Below are positions 17,818-28,255 of a DNA stretch of 64,000 bases, in pieces (positions within the stretch are counted from its first letter, which is position 1; every line of letters begins with the position of its first letter). Below the pieces are notes generated by a model that was not told the DNA's origin, searched no databases, and worked only from the letters and a program-made list of their open reading frames with translations. The stretch spans positions 1-64,000 of the forward strand of contig NZ_VOLR01000005.1 in NCBI RefSeq assembly GCF_007954355.1, given 5' to 3'. A program made the position numbers and the translations under genes. The DNA comes from Colwellia hornerae. Lineage in GTDB: Bacteria > Pseudomonadota > Gammaproteobacteria > Enterobacterales > Alteromonadaceae.

Positions 17818-19410
17818 ATCCTACAAGCAAATAATATTACCCAACAGTTCGGCGCAAAACCTCTTTTTGAAAATATTTCACAAAAATTTGGTGGCGGTAA
17901 TCGTTACGGTTTAATTGGTGCCAATGGTTGTGGTAAATCAACACTAATAAAAATCTTAGGTGGTGACTTAGAGCAGACCTCAGGTAATGTAAGTTTAGAC
18001 GCTAACGAGCGTTTGGGTAAATTAAGCCAAGACCAATTTGCCTTTGAACACTTCAGTGTTATTGATACCGTTATTATGGGACATACTGAGTTATGGGCGG
18101 TAAAAGAAGAACGTGACCGTATTTATGCTTTACCAGAGATGAGTGAAGCCGATGGCATGAAAGTAGGTGATTTAGAATCAGAATATGCTGAAATGGACGG
18201 TTACAGCGCAGAAGCACGTGCCGGTGAGCTATTAATGGGCGTAGGTATTGCTGTTAACCAACATTACGGTTTAATGAGCGAAATTGCTCCAGGCTTTAAA
18301 CTGCGTATTTTGTTAGCACAAGCGCTATTCTCAGATCCTGATATTTTATTACTGGATGAGCCAACCAACAACTTGGATATTCATACCATTCAATGGCTTG
18401 AAGAAACCTTGAATGCCCGTGATTCAACCATGATCATCATCTCGCATGATAGACATTTTTTAAACAGTGTTTGCACCCATATGGCTGATTTAGATTACGG
18501 AGAACTTAGAGTTTTCCCGGGTAACTATGACGAATACATGCTGGCTGCAACACAAGCACGAGCTAACTTACTGGCTGACAATGCTAAGAAAAAAGCACAG
18601 ATAGGTGAGCTACAAGCTTTCGTCGCCCGTTTCTCAGCGAATGCTTCAAAAGCTAAACAAGCCACTTCTCGTGCAAAACGTATTGACAAAATTCAACTCG
18701 AAGAGGTTAAACCATCAAGCCGTACCAACCCCTTTATTCGCTTTGAGCAAGAAAAGAAATTATTTCGTAATGCCCTAGTCATAGAAAAATTAAACAAGAA
18801 ATTTGATGATGCCCATGTACTAAAAGATATTTCTCTTTTAGCTGAAGTGGGTGAACGTATTGCGGTGATCGGCGAAAACGGCATAGGTAAAACCACCTTT
18901 TTACGCACGCTATTAAATGAAGTCGGCTATGAAGCAACTTCTGGTGAATTTACTTGGTCTGAAAATTCAAATATTGGCTATTACGCACAAGACCATGAAT
19001 TTGAATTTGAGCATGACATGACCTTGTTTGACTGGATGAGCCAATGGCGTCAGCCTACTGACGACGAACAAGCCGTTCGTGGTTATTTAGGGCGTTTATT
19101 ATTTTCAGCTGACGATATTTTAAAATCAGTTAAAATATTATCAGGCGGTGAAAAAGGCAGAATGCTTTTTGGTAAACTGATGATGCAACTGCCTAATATT
19201 CTTGTGATGGACGAACCGACCAATCATATGGACATGGAGTCGATTGAGTCACTTAATATGGCATTAGAAAACTACGAAGGTACCTTAGTGTTTGTTAGCC
19301 ATGACCGTGAGTTTGTTTCGAGCTTAGCTACACGTATTATTGAATTAACCAAAGACGGTTACATTGACTTTGCTGGTACTTATGATGAGTACTTGGCAAG
19401 CCAAGCATAA
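17818..19410 (+). CDS. ybiT: ABC-F family ATPase, YbiT type, apparently starting at AUC
   Basis: The frame encodes 530 residues, exactly the known length of E. coli YbiT, and matches its architecture: two ABC domains joined by a linker, Walker [10 protein letters not shown] and GENGIGKTT, second-domain signature LSGGEKG, and two DEPTN Walker B motifs. The first domain has [11 protein letters not shown] in place of a canonical signature, as in YbiT. ABC-F proteins act on the ribosome. No ATG, GTG or TTG occurs in frame between the upstream TGA (17779-17781) and TTG at 18013, which lies beyond Walker A. The homologous start is ATC at 17818, with AAGGA at 17805-17809, spacing 8 nt. A start at 18013 would delete the first Walker A. 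Confidence 0.9.
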   Translation: MLQANNITQQFGAKPLFENISQKFGGGNRYGLIGANGCGKSTLIKILGGDLEQTSGNVSLDANERLGKLSQDQFAFEHFSVIDTVIMGHTELWAVKEERDRIYALPEMSEADGMKVGDLESEYAEMDGYSAEARAGELLMGVGIAVNQHYGLMSEIAPGFKLRILLAQALFSDPDILLLDEPTNNLDIHTIQWLEETLNARDSTMIIISHDRHFLNSVCTHMADLDYGELRVFPGNYDEYMLAATQARANLLADNAKKKAQIGELQAFVARFSANASKAKQATSRAKRIDKIQLEEVKPSSRTNPFIRFEQEKKLFRNALVIEKLNKKFDDAHVLKDISLLAEVGERIAVIGENGIGKTTFLRTLLNEVGYEATSGEFTWSENSNIGYYAQDHEFEFEHDMTLFDWMSQWRQPTDDEQAVRGYLGRLLFSADDILKSVKILSGGEKGRMLFGKLMMQLPNILVMDEPTNHMDMESIESLNMALENYEGTLVFVSHDREFVSSLATRIIELTKDGYIDFAGTYDEYLASQA

Positions 19411-19429
19411 ATTTCACCCGCGCTATCAA

Positions 19430-19470
19430 TAGATAAAGCACCTGTTATTTCGGTGTTTTATCTATTATTT
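19430..19470 (+). terminator. Terminator of ybiT
   Basis: TAGATAAAGCACC (19430-19442) pairs with GGTGTTTTATCTA (19452-19464) with one G-T wobble and a 9-nt loop, followed by TTATTT. Confidence 0.75.
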
Positions 19471-19504
19471 GCACTGCCCTATTTTATATTTTAAGGAAAT
19501 CCTT

Positions 19505-20356
19505 TTGCTCAGTTATCGTCATGCTTTTCACGCAGGAAACTTCGCTGATGTTTTAAAACATTCGGTTTTAACGCTCGTACTTGAATATATGGTCCGTAAA
19601 GATAAAGGCTTTACCTATATCGATAGCCATTCTGGTGCTGGCATGTATTCACTAAAAGATGAATACGCTCAAAAAACAGCTGAATACAAAGACGGTATCG
19701 CTAAAATTATTGCCGCACTAACTGATGAAAACTTTCCTGAAGCATTAACACCCTATATTGAATTAATTCAGCGCTTAAACACTGAAAATAGTGAGCTAGA
19801 AATTTATCCTGGCTCACCTGGCGTTGCTAAACAGCTAATGCGCCGCCAAGACAGTGCTCACCTCTTTGAGTTACACCCTAGCGATATTCAACATTTGACT
19901 GAGTTCTGCACACGCTGGAAAAAATCACATGTAAAACAGTCTGATGGTTATCAAGGTGTATTGGGCTTAGTGCCACCACCGAGTCGCCGTGGTGTGGTAC
20001 TTATCGACCCGCCCTATGAGTTAAAAGAAGATTACGCTAAAGCCGTTAAGACCATCGTAAAAGCCTATAAAAAATTTAACTCTGGTACTTATATTCTTTG
20101 GTACCCCGTGGTTACTCGTGAGCGTATTCACGCCATGGAAAAAGACTTTACCCGCAGTGAAGTGAAAAATTTATTACAAGTTGAGTTTTGTTTACAAGCC
20201 GACAGTGATGAATATGGCATGACAGGTACTGGCTTATTTATTGTTAATCCTCCTTGGCAATTAAAAAAGCAACTCGAAGAGATACTTCCTTTTATGAAGG
20301 CAACTTTGGGACAGGCTCAAACGAGCTTTACTTTACAACAGCTTATTGCTGAATAA
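19505..20356 (+). CDS. rlmJ: 23S rRNA (adenine2030-N6)-methyltransferase RlmJ
   Basis: The protein is 283 residues when started at TTG 19505, giving (M)LSYRHAFHAGNFADVLKH, which matches the known RlmJ N-terminus (MLSYRHSFHAGN). AAGGA at 19493-19497 sits 7 nt before this TTG; an upstream TTG at 19469 has no ribosome binding site. The N6-adenine methyltransferase catalytic motif DPPYE lies near residue 170. It methylates A2030 of 23S rRNA. It follows another ribosome-associated gene, ybiT, but a terminator separates them. Confidence 0.95.
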   Translation: MLSYRHAFHAGNFADVLKHSVLTLVLEYMVRKDKGFTYIDSHSGAGMYSLKDEYAQKTAEYKDGIAKIIAALTDENFPEALTPYIELIQRLNTENSELEIYPGSPGVAKQLMRRQDSAHLFELHPSDIQHLTEFCTRWKKSHVKQSDGYQGVLGLVPPPSRRGVVLIDPPYELKEDYAKAVKTIVKAYKKFNSGTYILWYPVVTRERIHAMEKDFTRSEVKNLLQVEFCLQADSDEYGMTGTGLFIVNPPWQLKKQLEEILPFMKATLGQAQTSFTLQQLIAE

Positions 20357-20373
20357 TTGCTTTAAACTAAGAC

Positions 20374-20447
20374 AAACGGTCCTGCTCAATTGAGCAGGAC
20401 CGTTTAGCAAGATTAGCCCAACTGATTATTCACATGATCAGTTGGGC
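20374..20447. terminator. Two adjacent hairpins between convergent rlmJ and desaturase genes
   Basis: A perfect 32-bp palindrome (20374-20405, arms AAACGGTCCTGCTCAA) is followed 10 bp later by an 11-bp stem GCCCAACTGAT/ATCAGTTGGGC (20416-20426 and 20437-20447). Neither is followed by a long T-run on the plus strand. They probably form a bidirectional transcription end or RNA-stabilising pair. Confidence 0.65.
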
Positions 20448-20483
20448 ATCATCAAAGTATTAAGGTACGTCTCCTGTTGTACT

Positions 20484-21503
20484 TTACAAACTGCTATATC
20501 TATTTGCATTTGAAAATGTACTAACATCATTAAATCTAACACCATTTTCTTTCATCACCTTATGTGCAGTACTTGCTAACATTTGCCGCAAGTAGAACGG
20601 CTGTTGCACAACAAAGTGATGAATGGCATGCGTACCAGCAAAGTTAAAGGTAAACAGATTAAGTGGCCAAATAAGCAAACTTTTAAAGACTTGCGTTTGC
20701 TGTAAGACATTATTAACGCCACCGTAGTAGTGCAAATAAGAAGTCACTAAATTTAAACAGCCTGAGCGTAAAAAATTAGGCGCAATAATAATCACCATTA
20801 ACAGATTGCTCCATTCTGAAAAGACTAGCAGCCATGGTGGGTAGGTAAAATCACTGGCGATAAAAAAATCGACACTGTGAAATAATAAAAAACCATAACC
20901 GAAGATATAATAAAGTATCGTCAGCGGAAATCCGCCATTAAAAACAGTCAAAAAATTAAAGGCTTTCACCTCCCTATTCAAGTGCTTTCTTTGTAAAATC
21001 AGCCCAAATAAACCATCAAACATCACGATATAGCGAACAAGTATATTAGCAATACCGTTGCCAACCAATCGCTCTTCTAAATCTTGTTTTGTACCCGAGG
21101 TTTTATGGTGCAGTAAATGAATTTTGCGGCGATACCAAGGATTAATAGTGCTGGGGCGCATTAACCAAACAATAGCCATCATAAGGTTATGTATAAAAGG
21201 CTGGTGACGGAAATAAAGTTTATGAATTAAGTCGTGCTCTAACTCATGGGAGATAGAAGCAAAAACTGCCGCTAGCATGATACAAAGCCAGGCGGGAATA
21301 AAAGCATAATAATATAATAAACCACTGGTGATCATGCCAGTAAGTGACAGAATAAGAATCAGTAAACCAAGACTGTCTTGCTTAGCTAAAAACGAATATT
21401 TCTGGCGTAAACGTTGCTCTTCTGTTTTGACACCCTGGACGATATTTTTAATTTTTTGTGCGTCCGTTTTTTGTCCGTCCATCGCTGAATTCATCTTAAA
21501 CAT
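20484..21503 (-). CDS. Membrane fatty acid desaturase/hydroxylase family protein
   Basis: A 339-residue integral membrane di-iron protein. The histidine boxes are H86-x3-H90-x3-H94 (HELEHDLIH), H129LLHH133 and H292-x2-HH296 (HAIHH). Four or more hydrophobic segments surround them (about 45-85, 100-115, 190-212, 225-245). It belongs to the FA_desaturase superfamily; whether it acts on lipids, alkanes or carotenoids cannot be told. It starts 3 nt after the stop of the solute-binding-protein gene, so the two are probably cotranscribed, an unusual pairing. Confidence 0.88.
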   Translation of the reverse strand: MFKMNSAMDGQKTDAQKIKNIVQGVKTEEQRLRQKYSFLAKQDSLGLLILILSLTGMITSGLLYYYAFIPAWLCIMLAAVFASISHELEHDLIHKLYFRHQPFIHNLMMAIVWLMRPSTINPWYRRKIHLLHHKTSGTKQDLEERLVGNGIANILVRYIVMFDGLFGLILQRKHLNREVKAFNFLTVFNGGFPLTILYYIFGYGFLLFHSVDFFIASDFTYPPWLLVFSEWSNLLMVIIIAPNFLRSGCLNLVTSYLHYYGGVNNVLQQTQVFKSLLIWPLNLFTFNFAGTHAIHHFVVQQPFYLRQMLASTAHKVMKENGVRFNDVSTFSNANRYSSL

Positions 21504-21506
21504 TTA

Positions 21507-22283
<777 letters not shown>

Positions 22284-22310
22284 TTTATTAATACCTTATA
22301 CTCGAGACAG

Positions 22311-23666
22311 TTAATCGATTTCAGAGTCGTTGTCTATTTCACTTACCGGCGTTATTGTCTTTTTACGCAACACAGGTAACTCACCAACATCTTGCGCAAC
22401 AAAGACTCTTTTAATGACTTTTTTAGGCTGGCTTCTTTGCGGCTTTTCATTAGTTTTCGCTGTCGATTTTGACTTAGCTGCCACTTTTGGCTTTTTAGGT
22501 TTTATGCCCTTGAATGTCGCTTTTAAGCTATCAACAACATCAAAATTAAAAGTTTGCTGTAAAAAGCCCTCAACATTTTTAAAACTAATCCAGTCTTTAG
22601 GACCAACAAAGGAAATCGCGTCACCGGTGCTACCCGCTCGACCTGTGCGGCCAATACGATGTACAAATTCTTCAGTATGCTTTGGCATATCAAAGTTAAA
22701 AACGTGCGAGACGTTAACCAAATCTAAACCTCGAGACGCTAAGTCAGTGGTGATCAATATCTTTTGTTGTCCCTTACTAAAACCATCCATTATTTGATTA
22801 CGCTGACCTTGATTAAGCTCGCCACTTAAAGCAACGGTACTTAAGCCCTGTTCACTGAGCAATTTGGATAACCGATCGGTATCACTACGCGTGGCAGTGA
22901 AAATAATCACTTGCTGATAGCTTTCAGTTTTCAAAAAGTATTCAAGCAAGTCTTGTTTATGATCTAAGTTGTCACAGAGGTAAAAGCGCTTGGTAATATC
23001 TTTATGCTCGGTATGTGCCGAGCCTATAGCTATGCGTTTTGGTTTTTTTAATAACGCCAGAGCGAACTCATTGACTTGCGCGTGATCAAGTGTTGCAGAA
23101 AACATCAGTGTTTGACGTTTGCGATGATCGGCGGCACTATTAATTTGTTTTAATTGTTTTGAAAAACCTAAATCTAACATCCGATCAGCCTCATCAAGAA
23201 TAAGGAGTTCTAAGCCCTTTAAATAAAAATGCCCTTGCGATAAATGGTCAGATAATCGACCCGGTGTCGCAACAATAAAGTGGGGATCTTTATGTAGTGT
23301 TTTCACTTGATCATTAAAGTTTTCACCACCTAAAATAAGCACCGCTTTAAACTGTGAGCCGGTGGTAAATAAACGTAGTTGAGTAAAAACTTGTTTGGCT
23401 AATTCTCGGGTTGGCATAAGAATAAGGACACGAGGATCACGTTTAGACAAAGCCCTATTTCGAATTAAGCGTTGCATCGCAGGAATAATAAACGCTAAGG
23501 TTTTACCTGAGCCAGTTTTTGATGAGGCAATTAAATCATGCCCGGCCATAGCAGCGGGAATAGCTTGCTGCTGAATTTCTGTCGGCTCTAAAAAACCTAA
23601 ATGCTCAACCGTTGACATTAAACGACTGTCTAAACCAAAATCTGTAAACTGCAAACTACACTCCAA
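22311..23666 (-). CDS. DEAD-box ATP-dependent RNA helicase
   Basis: The 451-residue protein has all core motifs in order: Q motif (GFLEPTEIQQQAI), motif I ASSKTGSGKT near 48-57, motif Ia PTRELA, motif II DEAD near 160, motif III SAT, and motif VI HRIGRTGRAG. A basic C-terminal tail from about 390 (KPKKPKVAAKSKSTAK) is typical of RNA-binding extensions. It resembles SrmB/RhlE-type helicases of ribosome assembly and mRNA turnover; the exact subfamily cannot be decided here. It is the first gene of a possible three-gene unit with the binding protein and desaturase genes. Confidence 0.95.
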   Translation of the reverse strand: MECSLQFTDFGLDSRLMSTVEHLGFLEPTEIQQQAIPAAMAGHDLIASSKTGSGKTLAFIIPAMQRLIRNRALSKRDPRVLILMPTRELAKQVFTQLRLFTTGSQFKAVLILGGENFNDQVKTLHKDPHFIVATPGRLSDHLSQGHFYLKGLELLILDEADRMLDLGFSKQLKQINSAADHRKRQTLMFSATLDHAQVNEFALALLKKPKRIAIGSAHTEHKDITKRFYLCDNLDHKQDLLEYFLKTESYQQVIIFTATRSDTDRLSKLLSEQGLSTVALSGELNQGQRNQIMDGFSKGQQKILITTDLASRGLDLVNVSHVFNFDMPKHTEEFVHRIGRTGRAGSTGDAISFVGPKDWISFKNVEGFLQQTFNFDVVDSLKATFKGIKPKKPKVAAKSKSTAKTNEKPQRSQPKKVIKRVFVAQDVGELPVLRKKTITPVSEIDNDSEID

Positions 23667-23794
23667 AAAAAACCAATAAAAACGTTGTTATTATACCCTG
23701 CTAACGACAAGAATGACGTATAGTATTTTATCAGGGTGTTAAAAAAATGAAAAATTTAAAAAAGTACCACAGACTTATTCATCTTATGGCGCTA

Positions 23795-24316
23795 TTAAAC
23801 ATGTTCGTCGCGAAGCCAATCTACATAGCCAACAAAAAAGTGTTGCCAAAAATCATTGGTTTGCGAAAATTCAACCAGTTGTTTACCAAAGATTTCTAAT
23901 ATCTGGAGATCAAAAATACAGCTTTCGTCGGGAAGGTACAGCGCAGATTTTTGCTGACACTGTTGATATATAGCCGTTAAGCACTGTTCAAAACCAACCA
24001 AAGATGCACTCACTAGTGTTGCTTGCCATTGATTTTCTTGTTCAGCAATCGCGGTATAAACCGCTAAATGTTTATCTGCTAAGTCAATAAAATACGGATC
24101 ACCTAATTCGGTATCTGTGGCAATAACAAGCCATGAATTTTGCCAGTTGCCAATCGCGTTATTGACTAAACTCCCGCCTTTTTTATCAACCGAATAGCCA
24201 ATCTGGGCTTTATTTAATGCCGCCATTTTAGTAATAACGCTAAAACCTTGTGGACCAAAAAACACCTCTTTATGCTCAAAGCCTTTTAATTTATTTAATA
24301 GTTCGCTTTGGTTCAT
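23795..24316 (-). CDS. SMI1/KNR4 (SUKH)-like protein
   Basis: The 173-residue protein is read from the ATG at 24316, which follows AGGCGAGA; a TTG seven codons upstream is less likely. The segment WLVIATDTELGDPYFIDL near residue 70 and the overall layout resemble SUKH superfamily proteins, some of which are immunity proteins against contact-dependent or secreted toxins, others being general. No toxin gene is adjacent. The assignment is tentative and based on pattern only. Confidence 0.6.
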   Translation of the reverse strand: MNQSELLNKLKGFEHKEVFFGPQGFSVITKMAALNKAQIGYSVDKKGGSLVNNAIGNWQNSWLVIATDTELGDPYFIDLADKHLAVYTAIAEQENQWQATLVSASLVGFEQCLTAIYQQCQQKSALYLPDESCIFDLQILEIFGKQLVEFSQTNDFWQHFFVGYVDWLRDEHV

Positions 24317-24341
24317 CTTTAATCTCGCCTTTTTCAATACA

Positions 24342-24377
24342 ATAAGGCCGTTGACAGCTAACCATCAACGACCTTAT
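24342..24377 (-). terminator. Hairpin downstream of gltX
   Basis: ATAAGG-C-CGTTGA (24342-24354) pairs with TCAACG-A-CCTTAT (24365-24377) with one mismatch, 28 bp after the gltX stop. It may also carry the promoter-proximal leader of the next gene. Confidence 0.6.
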
Positions 24378-24404
24378 ATATTGTTAACATAATACTTTAT
24401 TTAA

Positions 24405-25817
24405 TTAGCTGTTCGCTATTCTTGCTTCAACCACTTCAATAGCGTGGTCAATGCGGGCAAGTACTTTATCTTTATCCAATAAAGCCAAGGTAACATCTAA
24501 AGAGGGTGAATTTCCACCACCGGTCGCCGCAACACGAAGTGGCATACCCACTTTGCCCATACCGACTTCAAGCTCTGTCGCCGTATCATTAATTGCTGCA
24601 TGAATAAGTTCAGGTGACCATTCGCTTAATGCTGCAAGTTTAGCTTTAACCAATATTAGGGGCTCTTTAACAACAGGGCGTAAATGTTTCTTAACCGCTG
24701 ATGCTTCTAGTTCGCTAAAGTCTTCATAAAAGTAGCGAGAAATTTGCGCCATTTCTTTTAAAGTTTTTACTCGGTCGGCTTGAATTTTAACGATTTTTTC
24801 AAGTGCTGGACCCTTTTCAATATTGATACCTTGCTCATTCATGTGCCAGGCTAAATGTTTTGCTACATAGCTCGGCTCCATAGTTTTCATATAATGTTGG
24901 TTGACCCAAATTAATTTATCGGTATTAAAACCTGAAGCAGCACGATTACAGTCTTTTAAATCAAAGAGTTCAATCATTTCTTCACGAGAAAATATTTCTT
25001 TATCGCCATGAGACCAACCTAAACGCACTAAGTAGTTTAATAAGGCTTCAGGTAAATAACCGTCATCGCGGTATTGCATCACACCGACAGCACCATGACG
25101 TTTTGATAATCGCTTACCATCATCACCTAAAATCATTGGGATGTGGGCATATTCAGGGAGTGTTGCCCCTAAGGCGAGTAAAATATTAATTTGTTTGGGC
25201 GTATTACTAATATGATCATCACCACGAACAACATGGGTAATCTTCATATCCCAATCATCAACAACAACCGTTAAATTATAAGTAGGTGTGCCATCGCTAC
25301 GGGCAAGAATTAAATCATCTAATTCTTCATTAGCTATCGTTATATCGCCTTTAACCATATCTTTGATAACAACTTCGCCATCAAGTGGGTTTTTAAAACG
25401 AATCACATAAGGCTTATCAGTAGGATAGTCGGTGCGGTCACGCCACAAACCGTTATACTTTTCTTTTGCGCCGGTTTCGCGCGCCTGTTCACGCATCGCT
25501 TCAACTTCGTCACTGGTGCTATAACAACGATAAGCATTGCCAGAGGCAAGTAACTGCTCAATAACTTCTTTATAGCGATCGAAACGTTGGGTTTGGAAAT
25601 ATGGGCCATGTGTCCATTCAAGATTCAACCAGTTCATACCGTCCATAATGGCATCAACAGATGCTTGGCTTGAACGTTCTAAATCAGTGTCTTCGATACG
25701 TAAAACGAAATCACCACCATTTTTCTTGGCATATAACCAACTATAAAGGGCAGTACGTGCCCCACCAACATGTAAATAACCGGTCGGACTTGGCGCAAAT
25801 CGAGTTGTTAAGCTCAT
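24405..25817 (-). CDS. gltX: Glutamyl-tRNA synthetase
   Basis: The 470-residue enzyme (E. coli GltX is 471) charges tRNA-Glu. The class I signatures are present: [12 protein letters not shown] (HIGH equivalent) near residues 8-19 and KRLSKRHG (KMSKS equivalent) near 236-243. A start at ATG 25817 gives the canonical [13 protein letters not shown]; a longer frame from upstream adds ten residues with no family support. The tRNA-Val cluster lies divergently upstream, a common arrangement near gltX in gammaproteobacteria. Confidence 0.97.
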   Translation of the reverse strand: MSLTTRFAPSPTGYLHVGGARTALYSWLYAKKNGGDFVLRIEDTDLERSSQASVDAIMDGMNWLNLEWTHGPYFQTQRFDRYKEVIEQLLASGNAYRCYSTSDEVEAMREQARETGAKEKYNGLWRDRTDYPTDKPYVIRFKNPLDGEVVIKDMVKGDITIANEELDDLILARSDGTPTYNLTVVVDDWDMKITHVVRGDDHISNTPKQINILLALGATLPEYAHIPMILGDDGKRLSKRHGAVGVMQYRDDGYLPEALLNYLVRLGWSHGDKEIFSREEMIELFDLKDCNRAASGFNTDKLIWVNQHYMKTMEPSYVAKHLAWHMNEQGINIEKGPALEKIVKIQADRVKTLKEMAQISRYFYEDFSELEASAVKKHLRPVVKEPLILVKAKLAALSEWSPELIHAAINDTATELEVGMGKVGMPLRVAATGGGNSPSLDVTLALLDKDKVLARIDHAIEVVEARIANS

Positions 25818-25847
25818 AAAAATCTCACTATAAAGTTTAAGACTCAA

Positions 25848-26160
25848 AGGCTATGTTTAAAGACAAGGCTTAAAGTCGACAATTGGTACGATAAAAATTG
25901 TCGATATTTTATCAGGCATAGCTAAGGAAAACATCATTTGCTGAAAGAAACCAAGAAAAGAAAATCTCTAGCGAGGATAAAACAAGCAAGCTGTTTGATT
26001 TTACAGCAAGAAAATTCAATATATCAATAAAACTGAAAAAAAAGCAGAAAAATCTTTGTTTTATGTTGACAGCTTTTCTCATCTCCCTATAATACGCCCC
26101 ACTGAAACGCAGACAGTGTTTAATTAATTAGACAGTTAACGATTCAGGAAATTTAAGATT
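25848..26160. other. 313-bp divergent gap between gltX and the tRNA-Val cluster
   Basis: It holds the tRNA promoter at 26066-26093 and presumably the gltX promoter. No ORF or repeat was recognised. Confidence 0.6.
26066..26093 (+). promoter_or_regulatory. Consensus sigma70 promoter of the tRNA-Val cluster
   Basis: A perfect -35 TTGACA (26066-26071) and perfect -10 TATAAT (26088-26093) are separated by 16 bp. The following ACGCCCC is a GC-rich discriminator as found at stringently controlled stable-RNA promoters. Confidence 0.9.
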
Positions 26161-26236
26161 GGGCGATTAGCTCAGTTGGGAGAGCACCGCCCTTACAAGG
26201 CGGGGGTCACTGGTTCAAGCCCAGTATCGCCCACCA
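26161..26236 (+). tRNA. tRNA-Val (anticodon TAC), copy 1
   Basis: The 76-nt gene folds as a cloverleaf with acceptor GGGCGAT/ATCGCCC, anticodon stem CCGCC/GGCGG with loop CTTACAA (anticodon TAC), T-loop GGTTCAAGCC and encoded CCA. Confidence 0.98.
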
Positions 26237-26266
26237 ATCTTAAGTCTCAAAGATTAAAGTAATTAT

Positions 26267-26342
26267 GGGCGATTAGCTCAGTTGGGAGAGCACCGCCCTT
26301 ACAAGGCGGGGGTCACTGGTTCAAGCCCAGTATCGCCCACCA
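26267..26342 (+). tRNA. tRNA-Val (anticodon TAC), copy 2
   Basis: Identical to copy 1 over all 76 nt including CCA; 30-bp spacer from copy 1. Part of one polycistronic transcript. Confidence 0.98.
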
Positions 26343-26381
26343 TAATTACACCCTATAGACTTTTCTTTAGATAATCTATAC

Positions 26382-26457
26382 GGACGATTAGCTCAGTTGG
26401 GAGAGCACCGCCCTTACAAGGCGGGGGTCACTGGTTCAAGCCCAGTATCGTCCACCA
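26382..26457 (+). tRNA. tRNA-Val (anticodon TAC), copy 3
   Basis: Same as copies 1 and 2 except for two compensatory changes in the acceptor stem: G3 to A and C70 to T, so G-C becomes A-U and pairing is kept. CCA is encoded. Confidence 0.98.
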
Positions 26458-26845
26458 TATTTTCCTCATTATTACATCATCATTTAAAAATCAAATCACT
26501 GACAACATCCTAAGTTAATAGATTCATTTTAAATACTTTATCTGCAAGCCCCTTTTTAATATTATTCTCTTCTCTACTGCATATTTCAAATTAATCACAA
26601 TTTTTGCTATTTTTTTATTGTTGCGACTATCTGCTAACCTGCAGATATAAGTCTACAATTTCAAATAATTACAAAATTAAAAGTCAATCAAAACGTCCTT
26701 AATTCAAAGTACAGCGCTAATAAAATCACAGCACATTTATCTAAAGACACTTAGGGTAACCCCCTATTTTCAGGCTGGCTACTTATTGGCAAACTAGGTG
26801 TGAGAGAAATAATTGCAATGATTTAACAAACGGAGTTTGGTTATC
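26458..26845. other. 388-bp gap before the first subtilase gene
   Basis: AT-rich sequence with no ORF. The only recognised element is the G/C palindrome at 26752-26766 shared with the other two subtilase genes. Confidence 0.5.
26752..26772 (+). promoter_or_regulatory. Shared subtilase operator-like element, copy 1
   Basis: TAGGGTAACCCCCTATTTTCA lies 74 bp before the first subtilase ATG. It matches the elements before the other two paralogues (31552-31569 and 31682-31704), with consensus ATAGGGG-N4-CCCCTATTT; here the left arm is one G short. Confidence 0.6.
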
Positions 26846-28255
26846 ATGAGTAAATTGACTTTAAGTACATGGGTTGCAGCCTCTTTAGCATTAATAATGC
26901 CTATGCAAGCATTAGCTAAAAGCACTATTGGTGAGCAACTCGCACAAACCCTTCCTACGATGACTGGCAAAGAAACAATTATTGCGGTCATAACCTTTCA
27001 ACAAATGAAACCACTATCGGTTAATCAAATACAGGCGCTAATAGCTTTAGGTATCAGTAAAGGTGTTCAGTTTTCTGCACTGCCGGTAATAGGCGTTGTC
27101 GCTAATGTTGCACAAATCAAAGCGATAGCTGCGCGCGACGACGTCCGTTCAATATGGTTAAATCGAAAATTAAGCTATTTTATCGCTAACTCGCGACAAA
27201 AATCCGGTGTTAATAAAATTCAAGCAACAGACTTTGTTAATATTAATGGTGGTACTGATTATAGTGGTAAGGGTGTGACCATTATGGTCAATGACTCAGG
27301 GATTGATGCCACGCACCAAGATCTGTTTTTTGGCGACGTAGTCATTGATAATGTCGAGGCGGCCACACAATCATCAGCTTTGGCTAAAATAAGCACAACC
27401 GAGACCTTTATCACTCGAGGCCAATATAATACTGATGTAAATACAGACCACGGTACCCATTGTGCTGGCATTATCGCAGGCTCTGGAGCCATGTCTGATG
27501 GAAAATATAAAGGGGTCGCTCCCGATGCCGATCTTGTTGGTTACGGTTCAGGTGATAATTTAACTATTTTAGATGCGGTTAGTGGCTATGATTACGCGAT
27601 TAATCACCGCTACAATTATCAAAATCCATTACGTATCATAAGTAATGCTTGGGGTTCAACGGGGAAGTTTGATGCTAACGGCCCTATTAGCTTAGCATCA
27701 TATAAGGCTTATACCTTGGGGGTTTTGTCTGTATTTTCTGCAGGTAACTCTGGTTCAGGTAAAAACAGTCATAACCCTTATGCTCAATTCCCTTGGGTAA
27801 TATCAGTCGGTGCCGGTGATAGCAATGGCCACTTAGTTGACTTTTCTTCTCGTGATTTATCTTATAAAACTGGCCATTTCACTATGCCAGATAAGCAAGA
27901 ATGGACTTATAATAACCAAGTGACGATTGTCGCCCCCGGTCACTACATGGTCTCAACCCGATCATCGAATAATAGCCTTGCCTACAGCGCAGATGATGAT
28001 TTTCTTTTTGACTCCGCCTATACCCCTTTTTATAGCCGATTATCTGGTACTTCAATAGCAACATCATATACGGTTGGTGTTGCCGCCCTCATGATGGAAG
28101 CTAATCCATTATTGAGTATCGATGAAATCAAAAAATTATTAGCAATGTCTGCAACTCAGATGCTTGGCTACCAAGTGTGGGAAGTTGGCGCCGGCTATAT
28201 TGATATACGTGCCGCTGTTGCTGCAGCGAAAACACATGTTAAAGCGTATAAATAA
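26846..28255 (+). CDS. Truncated subtilisin-like (S8) protease paralogue
   Basis: The 469-residue protein has a signal peptide (MSKLTLSTWVAA...ALAKS), an I9-like inhibitory prodomain and an S8 catalytic domain with Asp in MVNDSGID, His in DHGTHCAG and Ser in LSGTSIATSY. It is closely related to the genes at 28970 and 31822 but stops right after the catalytic domain, lacking about 370 C-terminal residues. The usual GTSMATPH is changed to GTSIATSY, SSRG to SSRD and NSWGSSG to NAWGSTG, so activity may be altered or lost. The start is ATG 26846 behind ACGGAG; an upstream TTG adds three residues. Confidence 0.9.
   Translation: MSKLTLSTWVAASLALIMPMQALAKSTIGEQLAQTLPTMTGKETIIAVITFQQMKPLSVNQIQALIALGISKGVQFSALPVIGVVANVAQIKAIAARDDVRSIWLNRKLSYFIANSRQKSGVNKIQATDFVNINGGTDYSGKGVTIMVNDSGIDATHQDLFFGDVVIDNVEAATQSSALAKISTTETFITRGQYNTDVNTDHGTHCAGIIAGSGAMSDGKYKGVAPDADLVGYGSGDNLTILDAVSGYDYAINHRYNYQNPLRIISNAWGSTGKFDANGPISLASYKAYTLGVLSVFSAGNSGSGKNSHNPYAQFPWVISVGAGDSNGHLVDFSSRDLSYKTGHFTMPDKQEWTYNNQVTIVAPGHYMVSTRSSNNSLAYSADDDFLFDSAYTPFYSRLSGTSIATSYTVGVAALMMEANPLLSIDEIKKLLAMSATQMLGYQVWEVGAGYIDIRAAVAAAKTHVKAYK

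Noticed and set aside
18013-19410. Taking TTG 18013 as the start of the ABC-F gene
   Set aside because: It would delete the first Walker A and 65 conserved residues that are encoded in frame upstream.
26161-26457. Integration site of a genomic island at the tRNA-Val genes
   Set aside because: No integrase gene or tRNA 3' fragment repeat is present in the window.
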